38,636 nucleotides of DNA from Candidatus Delongbacteria bacterium (GTDB lineage Bacteria; Delongbacteria; UBA4055): contig JAQICF010000022.1 of NCBI GenBank assembly GCA_027858795.1, forward strand, positions 1 to 38,636. Direction: 5' to 3'. The notes beneath the pieces were generated by a model. That model had not been told where the DNA came from, did not search any database, and saw nothing but the letters and a program-made list of their open reading frames with translations. A program made the position numbers and the translations under genes. Each line of letters starts with the position of its first letter. The stretch's first letter is position 1. Of this stretch, positions 24,844 through 33,572 are shown one piece after another.

Positions 24844-27096
24844 TTAAATCTTGTCGTATTTCTTTTTACAACTAGGACATATGTAGTAACTATTTTTTGC
24901 TCTGAGATCATTTACTTCTTCGAGAATTGGATGCCCACAATTTTCACATTTTTTTTCGATCGGTTTGTTCCAAGTAGCGAAAGTGCACTTAGGGAAATTG
25001 CTGCAACCATAGAATTTTTTACCTTTTTTTGTGATTTTATTTCTTATATGTCCATCACATCCTTCAGTTGGGCAATTTACATTTATTTGCTCAGAAATAA
25101 TATTTTTACATTCAGGATAATTATCACAAGCTGTAAATTTGCCAAATTTTCCGTACTTAACGATCAGATTTCCTTTATTGCATTTATCGCATTTCCCTAC
25201 GATTTCAATTTCTTTTCTACTTTTTGGGTCTTCATCATCAAGGGATGAAGTATATTTACATTTAGGGAAATTATTACAAGCAATGAACTTACCATTTTTA
25301 CCCCATTTAATGATCAGGTCACCTGTTTTACATGAAGGACACTTCTCTCCTGTTAGCTGCTGAGCTGTTTTCTTTATTTCGGATCTTTTTTGATCAACAG
25401 CTTCTAATGTTTTTTCGAATGGTTTGTAAAATTTATTTAATAGATCCAACATTTCTATTTCGCCATACTCAATTTTATCTAGGTTCTTTTCCATCTTTTT
25501 GGTGAACTTGATATTAAATATTTCAGAAAAATTTTCTATTAATAATTTATTTACAATATTCCCTAACTCTGTCGAAATCAGTTTTTTCTCGGATTTTTCT
25601 ATATATTTCTGAACTATCAATCTTTCTATAATCGTTGCGTATGTGGAAGGTCTTCCAATCTCATCATCTTCCAGCTCTTTAGTTATTGAAGCCTCGTTAA
25701 ATCGTGCAGGTGGTTTTGTAAAGTGTTCTTCTAGTAGTATTTTAACAATATTGACTTCTTTTCCAACATCAATGTTCTTAGGCAATTTCAGAGAACTAGC
25801 ATTTTCTTTATCAGTATTAGGACTATCATCAGATTGAACTTGCATAAAACCTCTGAATACATTTACCCTACCACTAATTCTAAATTTAAATTTGTCGCCA
25901 TCTATGTCAACCACCGTTTGATCAAATAGTGCATCTTTCATTTGTGTAGCAACAAATCGTGCCCATATAAGTTGGTAAACTCTGAATTGATCCTTTGTTA
26001 AGAAATGCTGTATCTTTTTAGGTTCATAATTCACACTTGTAGGTCTAACAGCCTCATGTGCGTCTTGAATATTCTTTTTTGATTTGAATTTTCTTGTTTT
26101 ATTAACAACATAGTCAACACCAAATTTTTTAGTCACAAAATCTCTTAATTCATCAATAGCTTCAGTTGAGATCCTAGTTGAGTCGGTACGCATGTAAGTT
26201 ATCAATCCGACAACTCCTTTAGATCCCAACTCTATACCTTCATAAAGTTGTTGAGCAATTTGCATTAATTTTTTTGAAGAATAGCCCAATCTATTTACAC
26301 CTGCTTGTAACAAGGTTGATGTAATGAAAGGTGCCATTGGGGATTTTTTAACTTTCTTCTTAGTTATGTTTGATACTTTAAAAGTTTGTTCTTTAATTTC
26401 TTTTTCTATTTTTTCCGCTTCAGCTTGATTCGTTAATTTAAAATCCTTATTATCTATCTTAACGAGATCAGCAGTAAAAGACTCATTGTTACTACTAAAA
26501 CCCGCCTTAATTGTCCAATATTCTTCAGGATTAAATAAATTTATATCATTGTCTCTTTCGCATATTATTCTAAGTGCTACTGATTGTACTCTTCCAGCAC
26601 TCAATCCATTTGAAACTGTTTTCCATAAAAATGGGCTTACTTTATAACCAACTAATCTGTCCATTATTCGTCTTGCTTGTTGAGAATCAACCAAATTAGT
26701 GTCGATTTTACCTTCATTCTGCAGACCAGCCTGCACACCTTTTTTAGTTATCTCATTAAATGTGATCCTAAATATTCTATCACTACAATTTTTTAATCTA
26801 TTTGCAATGTGCCAACCAATTGCCTCTCCTTCCCTATCAGGGTCAGTTGCAATTAAAATTCTACTGCTTGTTTTTGCAAGAGATTCGATTTTCTTTAAAA
26901 TTTTAGCTGCTTGCCCTGAGTTACTAATAATTTTATAGGTAGGCTTAAAATCATTTTCTACATCTACACCTAGTTCTTTTGATGGTAGATCAATAATGTG
27001 CCCATTGCTGGCAATCACATTATACGATGGGCCTAAGTATTTACTTATTGCTTTAACTTTTCCTGGGGACTCTAAAATAACTAATTCTTTACTCAT
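24844..27096 (-). CDS. topA: DNA topoisomerase I
   Basis: This type IA topoisomerase relaxes negative supercoils. At 750 residues it has the TOPRIM domain (MSKELVILESPGKVKAISKY; DPDREGEAIGWH), the toroidal core with catalytic Tyr in GLITYMRTDSTRIS, and SAGRVQSVALR. The C terminus carries four zinc-binding C4 modules: CPSC...CNNFPKC, CDKC...CDNYPEC, CPTEGC...CSNFPKC and CENC...CPSC. AAGGA lies before the ATG. It is 74 bp after the secA stop, a gap that contains a duplicate of the secA 3' end. Confidence 0.96.
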   Translation of the reverse strand: MSKELVILESPGKVKAISKYLGPSYNVIASNGHIIDLPSKELGVDVENDFKPTYKIISNSGQAAKILKKIESLAKTSSRILIATDPDREGEAIGWHIANRLKNCSDRIFRITFNEITKKGVQAGLQNEGKIDTNLVDSQQARRIMDRLVGYKVSPFLWKTVSNGLSAGRVQSVALRIICERDNDINLFNPEEYWTIKAGFSSNNESFTADLVKIDNKDFKLTNQAEAEKIEKEIKEQTFKVSNITKKKVKKSPMAPFITSTLLQAGVNRLGYSSKKLMQIAQQLYEGIELGSKGVVGLITYMRTDSTRISTEAIDELRDFVTKKFGVDYVVNKTRKFKSKKNIQDAHEAVRPTSVNYEPKKIQHFLTKDQFRVYQLIWARFVATQMKDALFDQTVVDIDGDKFKFRISGRVNVFRGFMQVQSDDSPNTDKENASSLKLPKNIDVGKEVNIVKILLEEHFTKPPARFNEASITKELEDDEIGRPSTYATIIERLIVQKYIEKSEKKLISTELGNIVNKLLIENFSEIFNIKFTKKMEKNLDKIEYGEIEMLDLLNKFYKPFEKTLEAVDQKRSEIKKTAQQLTGEKCPSCKTGDLIIKWGKNGKFIACNNFPKCKYTSSLDDEDPKSRKEIEIVGKCDKCNKGNLIVKYGKFGKFTACDNYPECKNIISEQINVNCPTEGCDGHIRNKITKKGKKFYGCSNFPKCTFATWNKPIEKKCENCGHPILEEVNDLRAKNSYYICPSCKKKYDKI

Positions 27097-27127
27097 TCAA
27101 TGTTCCTTATACGTTTACCTGTTTTAC

Positions 27128-27212
27128 CTATTTACCATGACAATTTTTATATTTATCACCACTACCACACTTATTTACCGTGACAGTTTTTATATTTCTC
27201 CCCACTCCCACA
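27128..27212 (-). repeat. 42-bp tandem duplication spanning the secA 3' end
   Basis: Two adjacent 42-bp units, 27171-27212 (the last codons and stop of secA) and 27128-27169 (just beyond the stop), are identical at 36 of 42 positions and offset by 43 bp. The second unit, shifted +1 in frame, would encode CGSGDKYKNCHGK and a stop. All six differences fall at third codon positions, and five leave the product unchanged. Confidence 0.9.
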
Positions 27213-30119
27213 AGGGCAAGGGTCGTTTCTTTTAACCTTTTCTTCGGCTTTTTTCACGGTTGGTTGTTTTCTCTGTTCTTTATTATCCAATTTCAAAGAA
27301 GATACTCTTTCTTTTTCTTTCTGCCTTCTTTCTTCCTCTTCAGATCTCTGAATTTCAATATTAGCTTTAAAAATAAATTCTAATGCTTCCTGATTTACTC
27401 TTAACAACATTTCTCTAAAGGATTCGAAAGACTTTCTTTTATATTCAATCAATGGATCCTTCTGAGCATGAGCCATAAGGCTAATTCCACTTCTAAGATC
27501 ATCGTCTTCTCTTAAATGCTCCTGCCAATTCTTATCCATTATCTTAACAATTGCGATCCTTGCTAAAAAATCAAATAATTTATCACCTATAATGCTTTGC
27601 TTTTTCTTTATTTTAGCTATAGCGATGTCATACAATTTATCAAACAATTCGTCTGGAGAATTTATTGTTTCATCATTTTTATCCACATTGATAAGCATTG
27701 TTTTCATTAAATTGTCATTAAGATAATCAAAATTCCAATTCTCAGCAGATTTTGAACCAGAAGTAGCCGTTAAAACAATTTCTTTAATATAGTCTTCAAC
27801 CATATCTTCAACTTCTTTAAAAATACTTTCATCCGGATCTATTCCATATTCTCGTGCAAAAGGAACATTAATTCCTTCGCTTATTGCACCTTTAATCAAT
27901 GCTGCTCTACGCCTTAGATATACAACATCTCTTTTTTTATTCATTACATCGTCATATTGAATGATATGCTTTCTCATTGAAAAATTATGCATCTCAACTC
28001 TTTTTTGAGCTCTTTCAATAGATTTTGTGATCCATGAATGCTCTATCGGCTCTCCATCTTTTCTTCCAAATCTATCCATAATTCCAGATATTCTTTCAGA
28101 GCCAAATATTCTCATAAGATTATCTTCTAAAGAAACATAAAATCTTGAGGAACCCGGATCTCCTTGTCTACCTGCCCTTCCTCTTAACTGTCTATCTATT
28201 CGTCTTGAATCATGTCTTTCACAACCAATTATAGCCAATCCACCTTTTTCAATCACATCTTTTTCCAACTTAATGTCGGTACCTCTACCAGCCATATTAG
28301 TTGCTATTGTAATTGTTCCTGAAGTTCCGGCATCTCGTATAATTTGTGCTTCCTTAGCGTGATTCTTTGCATTTAAAAGGTTGTGCGGAATTTTTCTTTG
28401 ATTTAGTAGTCTGTGCATTATTTCACTAACATCTACATCCGGAGTACCCAATAGTATGGGCCTACCTTCTTTTCTAAGCTTAATTACTTTTTCAATCACA
28501 GCATCATATTTTTCTTTCTTCGTCATGTATATGTAATCTTCGAAATCTTCTCTTATAATAGGAACATTCGTTGGGACGAGAGAAACAGGTAATTTGTATA
28601 TTTCAAAAAATTCTCCTTCTTCTGTAACTGCAGTACCGGTCATACCACTTAATTTTTTATACATTCTAAAATAATTCTGATAAGTTATAGATGCGACAGT
28701 TTGTGTGTCCTCACCTATTTTTACGCTTTCTTTTGCCTCAATAGCTTGGTGCATACCATTACTAAACCTACTATCGTATTTTAAACGTCCTGTTGATTGA
28801 TCTACAATTATTACTCTACCATCTTGAACAACATAATCAACATCTCTTTCAAACATTGCATATGCTCTTAATAATTGGTGTATAGTATGGATCTTATCAC
28901 TTTTTTCTGCATAATCATTATGAAGTACTTCAGTCATTTCTTCTTTTTCTGAAGATGATATTTCCATTTTCTCTATATTTTGGAGCTCAGTTGACATATC
29001 TGGAATAATGAACATATTGATATCGCCACCCGTACCGGCTAAAAATTCATGTCCTTTGACAAAAAGGTCAACAGTATGAGATCTTTCCTCTAAGGTATAA
29101 AAGAGATCTTCAGTAACCTGTTGAAAATTCTTATCTCTCAAAAGGTCATTTTCTAATTTAAGAATTTTTGTTTTTACACCGGGTAAAGAAAGTAATTTGA
29201 GTAATTTTCTATTTTTTGGAGCTCCTTTAGAAGCTTTTAAAATTAAAAAAGTAGCCTGAGAGCTGTCTTCTTCATTTTTCATTAGCTCTTCAGCATCTGA
29301 AAGATATTTATTAACTAATTTAGTTTGTTCTCTTACTAGATCGAAAACTTTAGGTTTCAGCTGATCAAATCTCTGATCGTTTTGCTTTGGAATAGCTCCC
29401 GATATTACCAGGGGAGTTCTTGCTTCATCAATTAGTATCGAATCTACTTCATCGATCAAACAATAATTAAAACCCCTTTGAACCATATCTTCAACATCAA
29501 TTACCATATTGTCTTTTAGATAATCGAATCCAAACTCATGATTCACACCATAAAGAACATCTTTCTGATACTCTAATTTTCTAAATTCCGGATTTTTTGT
29601 TTCTGAGGTAATAACACCTACTGTTAAACCCAAATATTCTAAAACATGCCCCATCCAGTCCCTGTCTCTTTTAGCCAAATAATCATTCACTGTAACAATA
29701 TGAACACCTTTACCTGACAAAGCATTTAAATATGCTGGGAACAACGCAACTAAAGTTTTACCTTCACCTGTAGCCATCTCAGTGATAGCTCCTCTGGCAA
29801 GTATTATACCACCCATTATTTGAACATCGTAAGGAATCATATTCCATTCTTGCATTCTTCCATCTATCGTCCAAGAAGTACCCACCATTCTTTTACAGGC
29901 TTCTTTTACGACCCCAAATGCTTCAAGCATTATATCTTCTTCCGTTTCACCGTTAATTAATCGTGACTTGAATTCGTTTGTTTTATCTTTTAGTTGTTCT
30001 TCTGTCAGATTTTTGAAGGTTGCGTTATATTCATTCACTTTTTCAATAAGAGGTCTATAGATCTTTTCTTCTCGATCTTGCTTTGAACCAAATATTTTAT
30101 TTAATATGTAACTTAACAT
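27171..30119 (-). CDS. secA: Preprotein translocase ATPase SecA
   Basis: SecA drives protein export through SecYEG. The 982-residue protein has the DEAD-like motor (EMATGEGKTLVALFPAYL; DEVDSILIDEARTP), the second motor half (TNMAGRGTDIKL; RQLRGRAGRQGDPGSSRFY), the helical scaffold and a C-terminal SEC-C zinc motif (CPCGSGEKYKNCHG). A large insertion after SGAIP (roughly residues 250-400, with NEEDSSQATFLILKASKGAP) resembles that in Bacteroidetes/Chlorobi SecA and supports placement near that group. The ribosome site is weak. It lies between a phosphoesterase gene and topA. A degenerate copy of its last codons follows the stop. Confidence 0.97.
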   Translation of the reverse strand: MLSYILNKIFGSKQDREEKIYRPLIEKVNEYNATFKNLTEEQLKDKTNEFKSRLINGETEEDIMLEAFGVVKEACKRMVGTSWTIDGRMQEWNMIPYDVQIMGGIILARGAITEMATGEGKTLVALFPAYLNALSGKGVHIVTVNDYLAKRDRDWMGHVLEYLGLTVGVITSETKNPEFRKLEYQKDVLYGVNHEFGFDYLKDNMVIDVEDMVQRGFNYCLIDEVDSILIDEARTPLVISGAIPKQNDQRFDQLKPKVFDLVREQTKLVNKYLSDAEELMKNEEDSSQATFLILKASKGAPKNRKLLKLLSLPGVKTKILKLENDLLRDKNFQQVTEDLFYTLEERSHTVDLFVKGHEFLAGTGGDINMFIIPDMSTELQNIEKMEISSSEKEEMTEVLHNDYAEKSDKIHTIHQLLRAYAMFERDVDYVVQDGRVIIVDQSTGRLKYDSRFSNGMHQAIEAKESVKIGEDTQTVASITYQNYFRMYKKLSGMTGTAVTEEGEFFEIYKLPVSLVPTNVPIIREDFEDYIYMTKKEKYDAVIEKVIKLRKEGRPILLGTPDVDVSEIMHRLLNQRKIPHNLLNAKNHAKEAQIIRDAGTSGTITIATNMAGRGTDIKLEKDVIEKGGLAIIGCERHDSRRIDRQLRGRAGRQGDPGSSRFYVSLEDNLMRIFGSERISGIMDRFGRKDGEPIEHSWITKSIERAQKRVEMHNFSMRKHIIQYDDVMNKKRDVVYLRRRAALIKGAISEGINVPFAREYGIDPDESIFKEVEDMVEDYIKEIVLTATSGSKSAENWNFDYLNDNLMKTMLINVDKNDETINSPDELFDKLYDIAIAKIKKKQSIIGDKLFDFLARIAIVKIMDKNWQEHLREDDDLRSGISLMAHAQKDPLIEYKRKSFESFREMLLRVNQEALEFIFKANIEIQRSEEEERRQKEKERVSSLKLDNKEQRKQPTVKKAEEKVKRNDPCPCGSGEKYKNCHGK

Positions 30120-30177
30120 GAGCGTCCGTTTTCTTCTTAATATTTCTAAACTTATTTATTAATCAATTCATTGATTA

Positions 30178-30855
30178 CTATCTTCCAACCATCAATCGTT
30201 CCCCAAGGAATTCATTGAGACCAGCTTTTACAATGCTCTTATAAACACTTTTTATATCATACTCTTTTCTTACCAATTCATACTCACCATCTTCTGTTCC
30301 AAAAACCACGAAACTTGATTTAGAATTTCCATCCCTCGGTTGTCCTACAGAACCTACATTTATGATCAATCTATCATCAATAGATCTAAACATTTCAGGT
30401 CTATGGGAATGGCCAATGAAGCAAGCTTGCTCAGTAAAATAATTAAAATGTTTCTCTGCACTATGTTGAGTAAGAATATAATTCCAATCTTCAGGTATTA
30501 AAGGTGTCGAGTGGACAAACAAAAGATCATTTTCTGAGATCTTCAAAGGTAATTTTAAAAGGTACTCATAGTTTTCATCTGAAATCATCCTTCTAGTCCA
30601 TTCGGTAGATTCCCTTGCGTATGAATTAAATAGCATCATGTCAGTCTGATTGATTACAGCACTATCATGATTCCCCACAACCACTTTATCTGTAACTGAT
30701 TTTATTAGATCTATACATTCGTTCGGTTTAGGACCATACCCTACAATATCACCTAAACAATAAATCTCATCCACTTTAATACGTTCAATTTCTTTTAGAA
30801 CTTCTGTCAAAGCTTCAAGATTTGAATGGATGTCAGACAAAATAGCAATTTTCAT
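30178..30855 (-). CDS. Metallophosphoesterase family protein
   Basis: This is a small cytoplasmic calcineurin-type phosphoesterase of 225 residues. The metal motifs are all present: D-x-H at Asp8/His10 (AILSDIHSN), GD at 35-36 (CLGDIVGYGP), GNHD at 61-64, a histidine in FVHSTP, and the C-terminal GHSHRP. This set matches the YfcE/ApaH-like diesterases and phosphatases, and the subfamily with CLGDIVGYGPKPNEC. The substrate is unknown. AAGG precedes the ATG. It lies 8 bp downstream of the nusB-like gene, so the two are co-transcribed. Confidence 0.88.
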   Translation of the reverse strand: MKIAILSDIHSNLEALTEVLKEIERIKVDEIYCLGDIVGYGPKPNECIDLIKSVTDKVVVGNHDSAVINQTDMMLFNSYARESTEWTRRMISDENYEYLLKLPLKISENDLLFVHSTPLIPEDWNYILTQHSAEKHFNYFTEQACFIGHSHRPEMFRSIDDRLIINVGSVGQPRDGNSKSSFVVFGTEDGEYELVRKEYDIKSVYKSIVKAGLNEFLGERLMVGR

Positions 30856-30863
30856 AAAATACC

Positions 30864-31562
30864 TTAATTAGTTTTGTTTTGTGCTCTTAGTTCATCTTTT
30901 AATTTATTTAAAATACCATTGATAAAAACATTACTTTTTTCCGAACTGAATTTTTTCCCAAGTTCAATAGCTTCATTAATTATTACTTTCTCCGGAATTT
31001 CAGGAAAATAAAGAAATTCAACTATCCCCATCCTAATTATCAGCTTATCAATAATTGAAACTCTCGCAAAGTCCCAATTCTCCAATTTTTGTTCAATTAC
31101 TTTGTCGATTTCGATTAGATGTTTTTCATAATTTTCAAAATATGATCTAAAAAAATCCAAATTGCTCTTTTCACTTTTATCTTTTTGAGGTTGAACTATA
31201 TTTTTATTTTTATTTACTGATTCCGCTAATTTATACGAATAGGAGAGAAACCCATCTTTAATATTCTCTTTATCCATTTCACCAAAAGCCATAGTAAATT
31301 CTTTATTTGTTCCCGGAATATTAAAACTTATTTCATCATTAGATTCCAATTTAGTGATCTTTACAGAATTAAAAATATCTGAAATATGCTCTTGTATAAA
31401 TTCATATTCATCTTCTTCGATTAAATTACTTATAGAACCAAAATAATCATTTAGCTGTGATTTCAACTGATCATACTCAAATCCTTCTATTTCCTTGCTA
31501 TAAAAGAACATCAGTAAATACTCTCTTGTCTTCCTTCTATTTTTAAGGTAAAAAACTGTCAT
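30864..31562 (-). CDS. nusB: NusB-like transcription antitermination factor with an internal insertion
   Basis: NusB with S10 supports rRNA antitermination. The N terminus (RRKTREYLLMFFYSKEI) and the C-terminal half (IIDKLIIRMGIVEFLYFP, then VIINEAIELGKKFSSEKSNVFINGILNKL) are typical NusB. At 232 residues the protein is about 80 longer than usual. The extra residues, roughly 60-135, are poorly conserved and charged (FNIPGTNKEFTMAFGE, then a Lys-rich linker). It overlaps neither neighbour: rnhA ends 14 bp upstream and the phosphoesterase begins 8 bp downstream. AAGG lies before the ATG. Confidence 0.85.
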   Translation of the reverse strand: MTVFYLKNRRKTREYLLMFFYSKEIEGFEYDQLKSQLNDYFGSISNLIEEDEYEFIQEHISDIFNSVKITKLESNDEISFNIPGTNKEFTMAFGEMDKENIKDGFLSYSYKLAESVNKNKNIVQPQKDKSEKSNLDFFRSYFENYEKHLIEIDKVIEQKLENWDFARVSIIDKLIIRMGIVEFLYFPEIPEKVIINEAIELGKKFSSEKSNVFINGILNKLKDELRAQNKTN

Positions 31563-31576
31563 ATTATGGGCTAACC

Positions 31577-32020
31577 TTATTCGTTAATAGTATTTATTGT
31601 TATCTGATGTTTTGCAAGCAGATCACACTCTTCGTTTAATGGATTTCCATCATGACCTTTCACCCAGCACCACTCTATATTGTGAACTTTTGATAAATTC
31701 AAGATATCTTCAAAAAGCTCCTTATTTTTCACTGGTTCCTTTTTGGATGTTCTCCACCCATTTTTTTGCCAATTATATGCCCATTTAGTTATTGAATCCA
31801 CAATATATTTTGAATCCGTATAAAGTTTGACATTGCAATCTTCATTCAATGCCTTCAATGATTCTATTACAGCTTTAAGCTCCATAACATTATTTGTAGT
31901 ATTTTCTTCAAAACCTGAAATCTCTTTTCTATAATTTTCATAAAGAATAATTCCACCCCATCCTCCGGGTCCGGGATTATTACTACAAGCACCATCAGTA
32001 TATATTATTACATCTTTCAT
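31577..32020 (-). CDS. rnhA: Ribonuclease HI
   Basis: RNase HI cuts RNA in RNA-DNA hybrids. The 147-residue length and motifs are standard. Catalytic acids are Asp9 (IYTDGACSNNPGPGGWGG), Glu47 (VMELKA), Asp69 (LYTDSKY) and Asp133 (NEECDLLAK), with the histidine at 123 (KGHDGNP). The basic protrusion WQKNGWRTSKKEPVKNKEL is present, as in E. coli-type enzymes. It is probably the first gene of the long nucleic acid/secretion/pilus transcript. A weak promoter-like pair (TTGCTT, 17 bp, TAATTT) lies upstream. Confidence 0.95.
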   Translation of the reverse strand: MKDVIIYTDGACSNNPGPGGWGGIILYENYRKEISGFEENTTNNVMELKAVIESLKALNEDCNVKLYTDSKYIVDSITKWAYNWQKNGWRTSKKEPVKNKELFEDILNLSKVHNIEWCWVKGHDGNPLNEECDLLAKHQITINTINE

Positions 32021-32147
32021 TATTGTAAACTATCCCATTTTTCGAGTAGGAAAATTATGTTATTAATAATGAATAAGCAAAAATTATTTTATTTTTTTAA
32101 TCTTTATGTAATAAAGGATAAATTCAAACAGAAATTTGATAAATAAA

Positions 32148-33434
32148 TTAGCCTTCGAAGGAACTCTTGTTTTTGTTTTCGATATCGATCATCTTTGTAA
32201 AATTTGCATAATCCACATATTCAGGATCTTCAATATTTTTTAATTTTTCCAATATGTAATTTATTTTATCGGCATTAGCCCATATCTTTCTTAATTTTAT
32301 CTTTGTTTTCTTGTCTATGTTATCATCATTAACCAATATTTCAATATATCCAGTGATGATTGAAAGTGGTTGTTTGATCTCGTGATTAGCTGTAACGACC
32401 ATTGCATCAAACATTTTAATTTCTTTTATCCTTCCCTGTGCATTGTTATATGAAATTATCAGTATTATCAGCATTGATGTTATTAGGATGTTTATTGTAG
32501 AATTTAATGTAAATGTATCATGAATCTCACTTATCTCTTTGCTTTCTTTAACTTTTATCAAAAAACCAGCCTTCTTACCATTCGAGTTCATTACAGATAA
32601 AAATCCTGCTATAAAGTTCTGATTCTTATAAGTAAGATGATTAGTAAAACTTTCAAAAGCATTCATTTTCTGTAAAACAATCGATACTTGATCGCTTTTC
32701 TCAATAATCTCTTCAATGTTTCTATTTGAATTTCCTGATATATAGAAATTTTCACTGTTACACCAATTGCTTTGATATAGAAATTCAAGATCGTTTTTTG
32801 TTTTATTCAAGATTATTTGATAATTACTATCAAATAAGTTTGATAAGCTTTCCATTAAGGTTTGAAGAGAAACTGAAAATTCTATTGAACCAATATGTTC
32901 GTCATTATAGAATATCGGGAAAACGTATCTGTAAGCACTTGTAAATCTACCTGATTCTAATCCCGAAGAGTACCTTCTTTGGCTATTTGAATTTATTATA
33001 TTTTTACGTGAAGGTAATACTTTATCTCCGTATTTCGTGTTTTGTTTCATCCGAACAAAGTTAATTCCATCTTTAAAATAAAGTTGTATATCATGGAAAT
33101 CATGTCTCTTAACTTCATCATAGAAAGGAGTAATTGCATCAATAAATTCTTTTCGGATAAAGTGATTTTTTATTGAATTTTTCTCTTTGGTAGATCTATA
33201 AAATATTTCTTTTAGATCATCACGACTATCTACATATGAATACAAAAATTTCGCCATGCTTTCGTACTTTAAAACTACGACCTTATACTCATTGCCAATT
33301 TCGGCTATGTTACCTTTTTCAGTTTCAGAAAGTTCTCTGGACATATCAAAATAAAAAACTCCGAGCATTATCAAACTTGCTGATATCAAGAAAAGTACGA
33401 TTAGTATCGTTTCTTTAGTAAGTATTCGTTTCAT
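32148..33434 (-). CDS. Cache-domain sensor with HisKA domain but no ATPase domain
   Basis: This is a two-TM receptor of 428 residues. TM1 (about 8-29) is followed by a roughly 280-residue extracellular sensor resembling a double-cache domain, for example DIQLYFKDGINFVRM and AYRYVFPIFYNDEHIGSIEFS. TM2 (about 309-330) leads to a HisKA-type dimerisation helix with the phospho-acceptor His351 in TANHEIKQPLSIITGYIEIL. Only 77 residues follow His351, and no N, G1 or G2 boxes of a HATPase are seen in the protein or in the 127 bp after it. It therefore cannot phosphorylate itself alone. It could be a phospho-acceptor for another kinase, or a dimerising signal protein. Confidence 0.8.
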   Translation of the reverse strand: MKRILTKETILIVLFLISASLIMLGVFYFDMSRELSETEKGNIAEIGNEYKVVVLKYESMAKFLYSYVDSRDDLKEIFYRSTKEKNSIKNHFIRKEFIDAITPFYDEVKRHDFHDIQLYFKDGINFVRMKQNTKYGDKVLPSRKNIINSNSQRRYSSGLESGRFTSAYRYVFPIFYNDEHIGSIEFSVSLQTLMESLSNLFDSNYQIILNKTKNDLEFLYQSNWCNSENFYISGNSNRNIEEIIEKSDQVSIVLQKMNAFESFTNHLTYKNQNFIAGFLSVMNSNGKKAGFLIKVKESKEISEIHDTFTLNSTINILITSMLIILIISYNNAQGRIKEIKMFDAMVVTANHEIKQPLSIITGYIEILVNDDNIDKKTKIKLRKIWANADKINYILEKLKNIEDPEYVDYANFTKMIDIENKNKSSFEG

Positions 33435-33481
33435 AAGCTTTACGGTTCACCTAACAATTATAAAGAAAGCTATAACATTGT

Positions 33482-33495
33482 TTGAAATATTTCAA
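33482..33495. promoter_or_regulatory. Perfect 14-bp palindrome between divergent genes
   Basis: TTGAAATATTTCAA is fully self-complementary. It sits in the 138-bp gap between the cache-HisKA gene (minus) and dapA (plus), 78 bp before the dapA start. It could be an operator, but short AT-rich palindromes also arise by chance. Confidence 0.35.
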
Positions 33496-33511
33496 GAAGA
33501 ATTATTTGTTT

Positions 33512-33541
33512 TTTGTTTTTTACATAATTTAAGTATATTTG
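33512..33541 (+). promoter_or_regulatory. Candidate promoter for dapA
   Basis: TTTG (33512-33515) and TATATTTG (33534-33541) are 18 bp apart, 31 bp before the start codon. This resembles the TTTG/TAnnTTTG promoters of Bacteroidetes. A TTGTTT, 17 bp, TATTTG reading is also possible. Confidence 0.35.
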
Positions 33542-33572
33542 AGGATATAAAATTACAAGTGGAGAATTACCT

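Noticed and set aside
32021..32147. Frameshifted HATPase remnant after the HisKA protein
   Set aside because: The 127 bp is too short and no N, G1 or G2 box appears in any frame.
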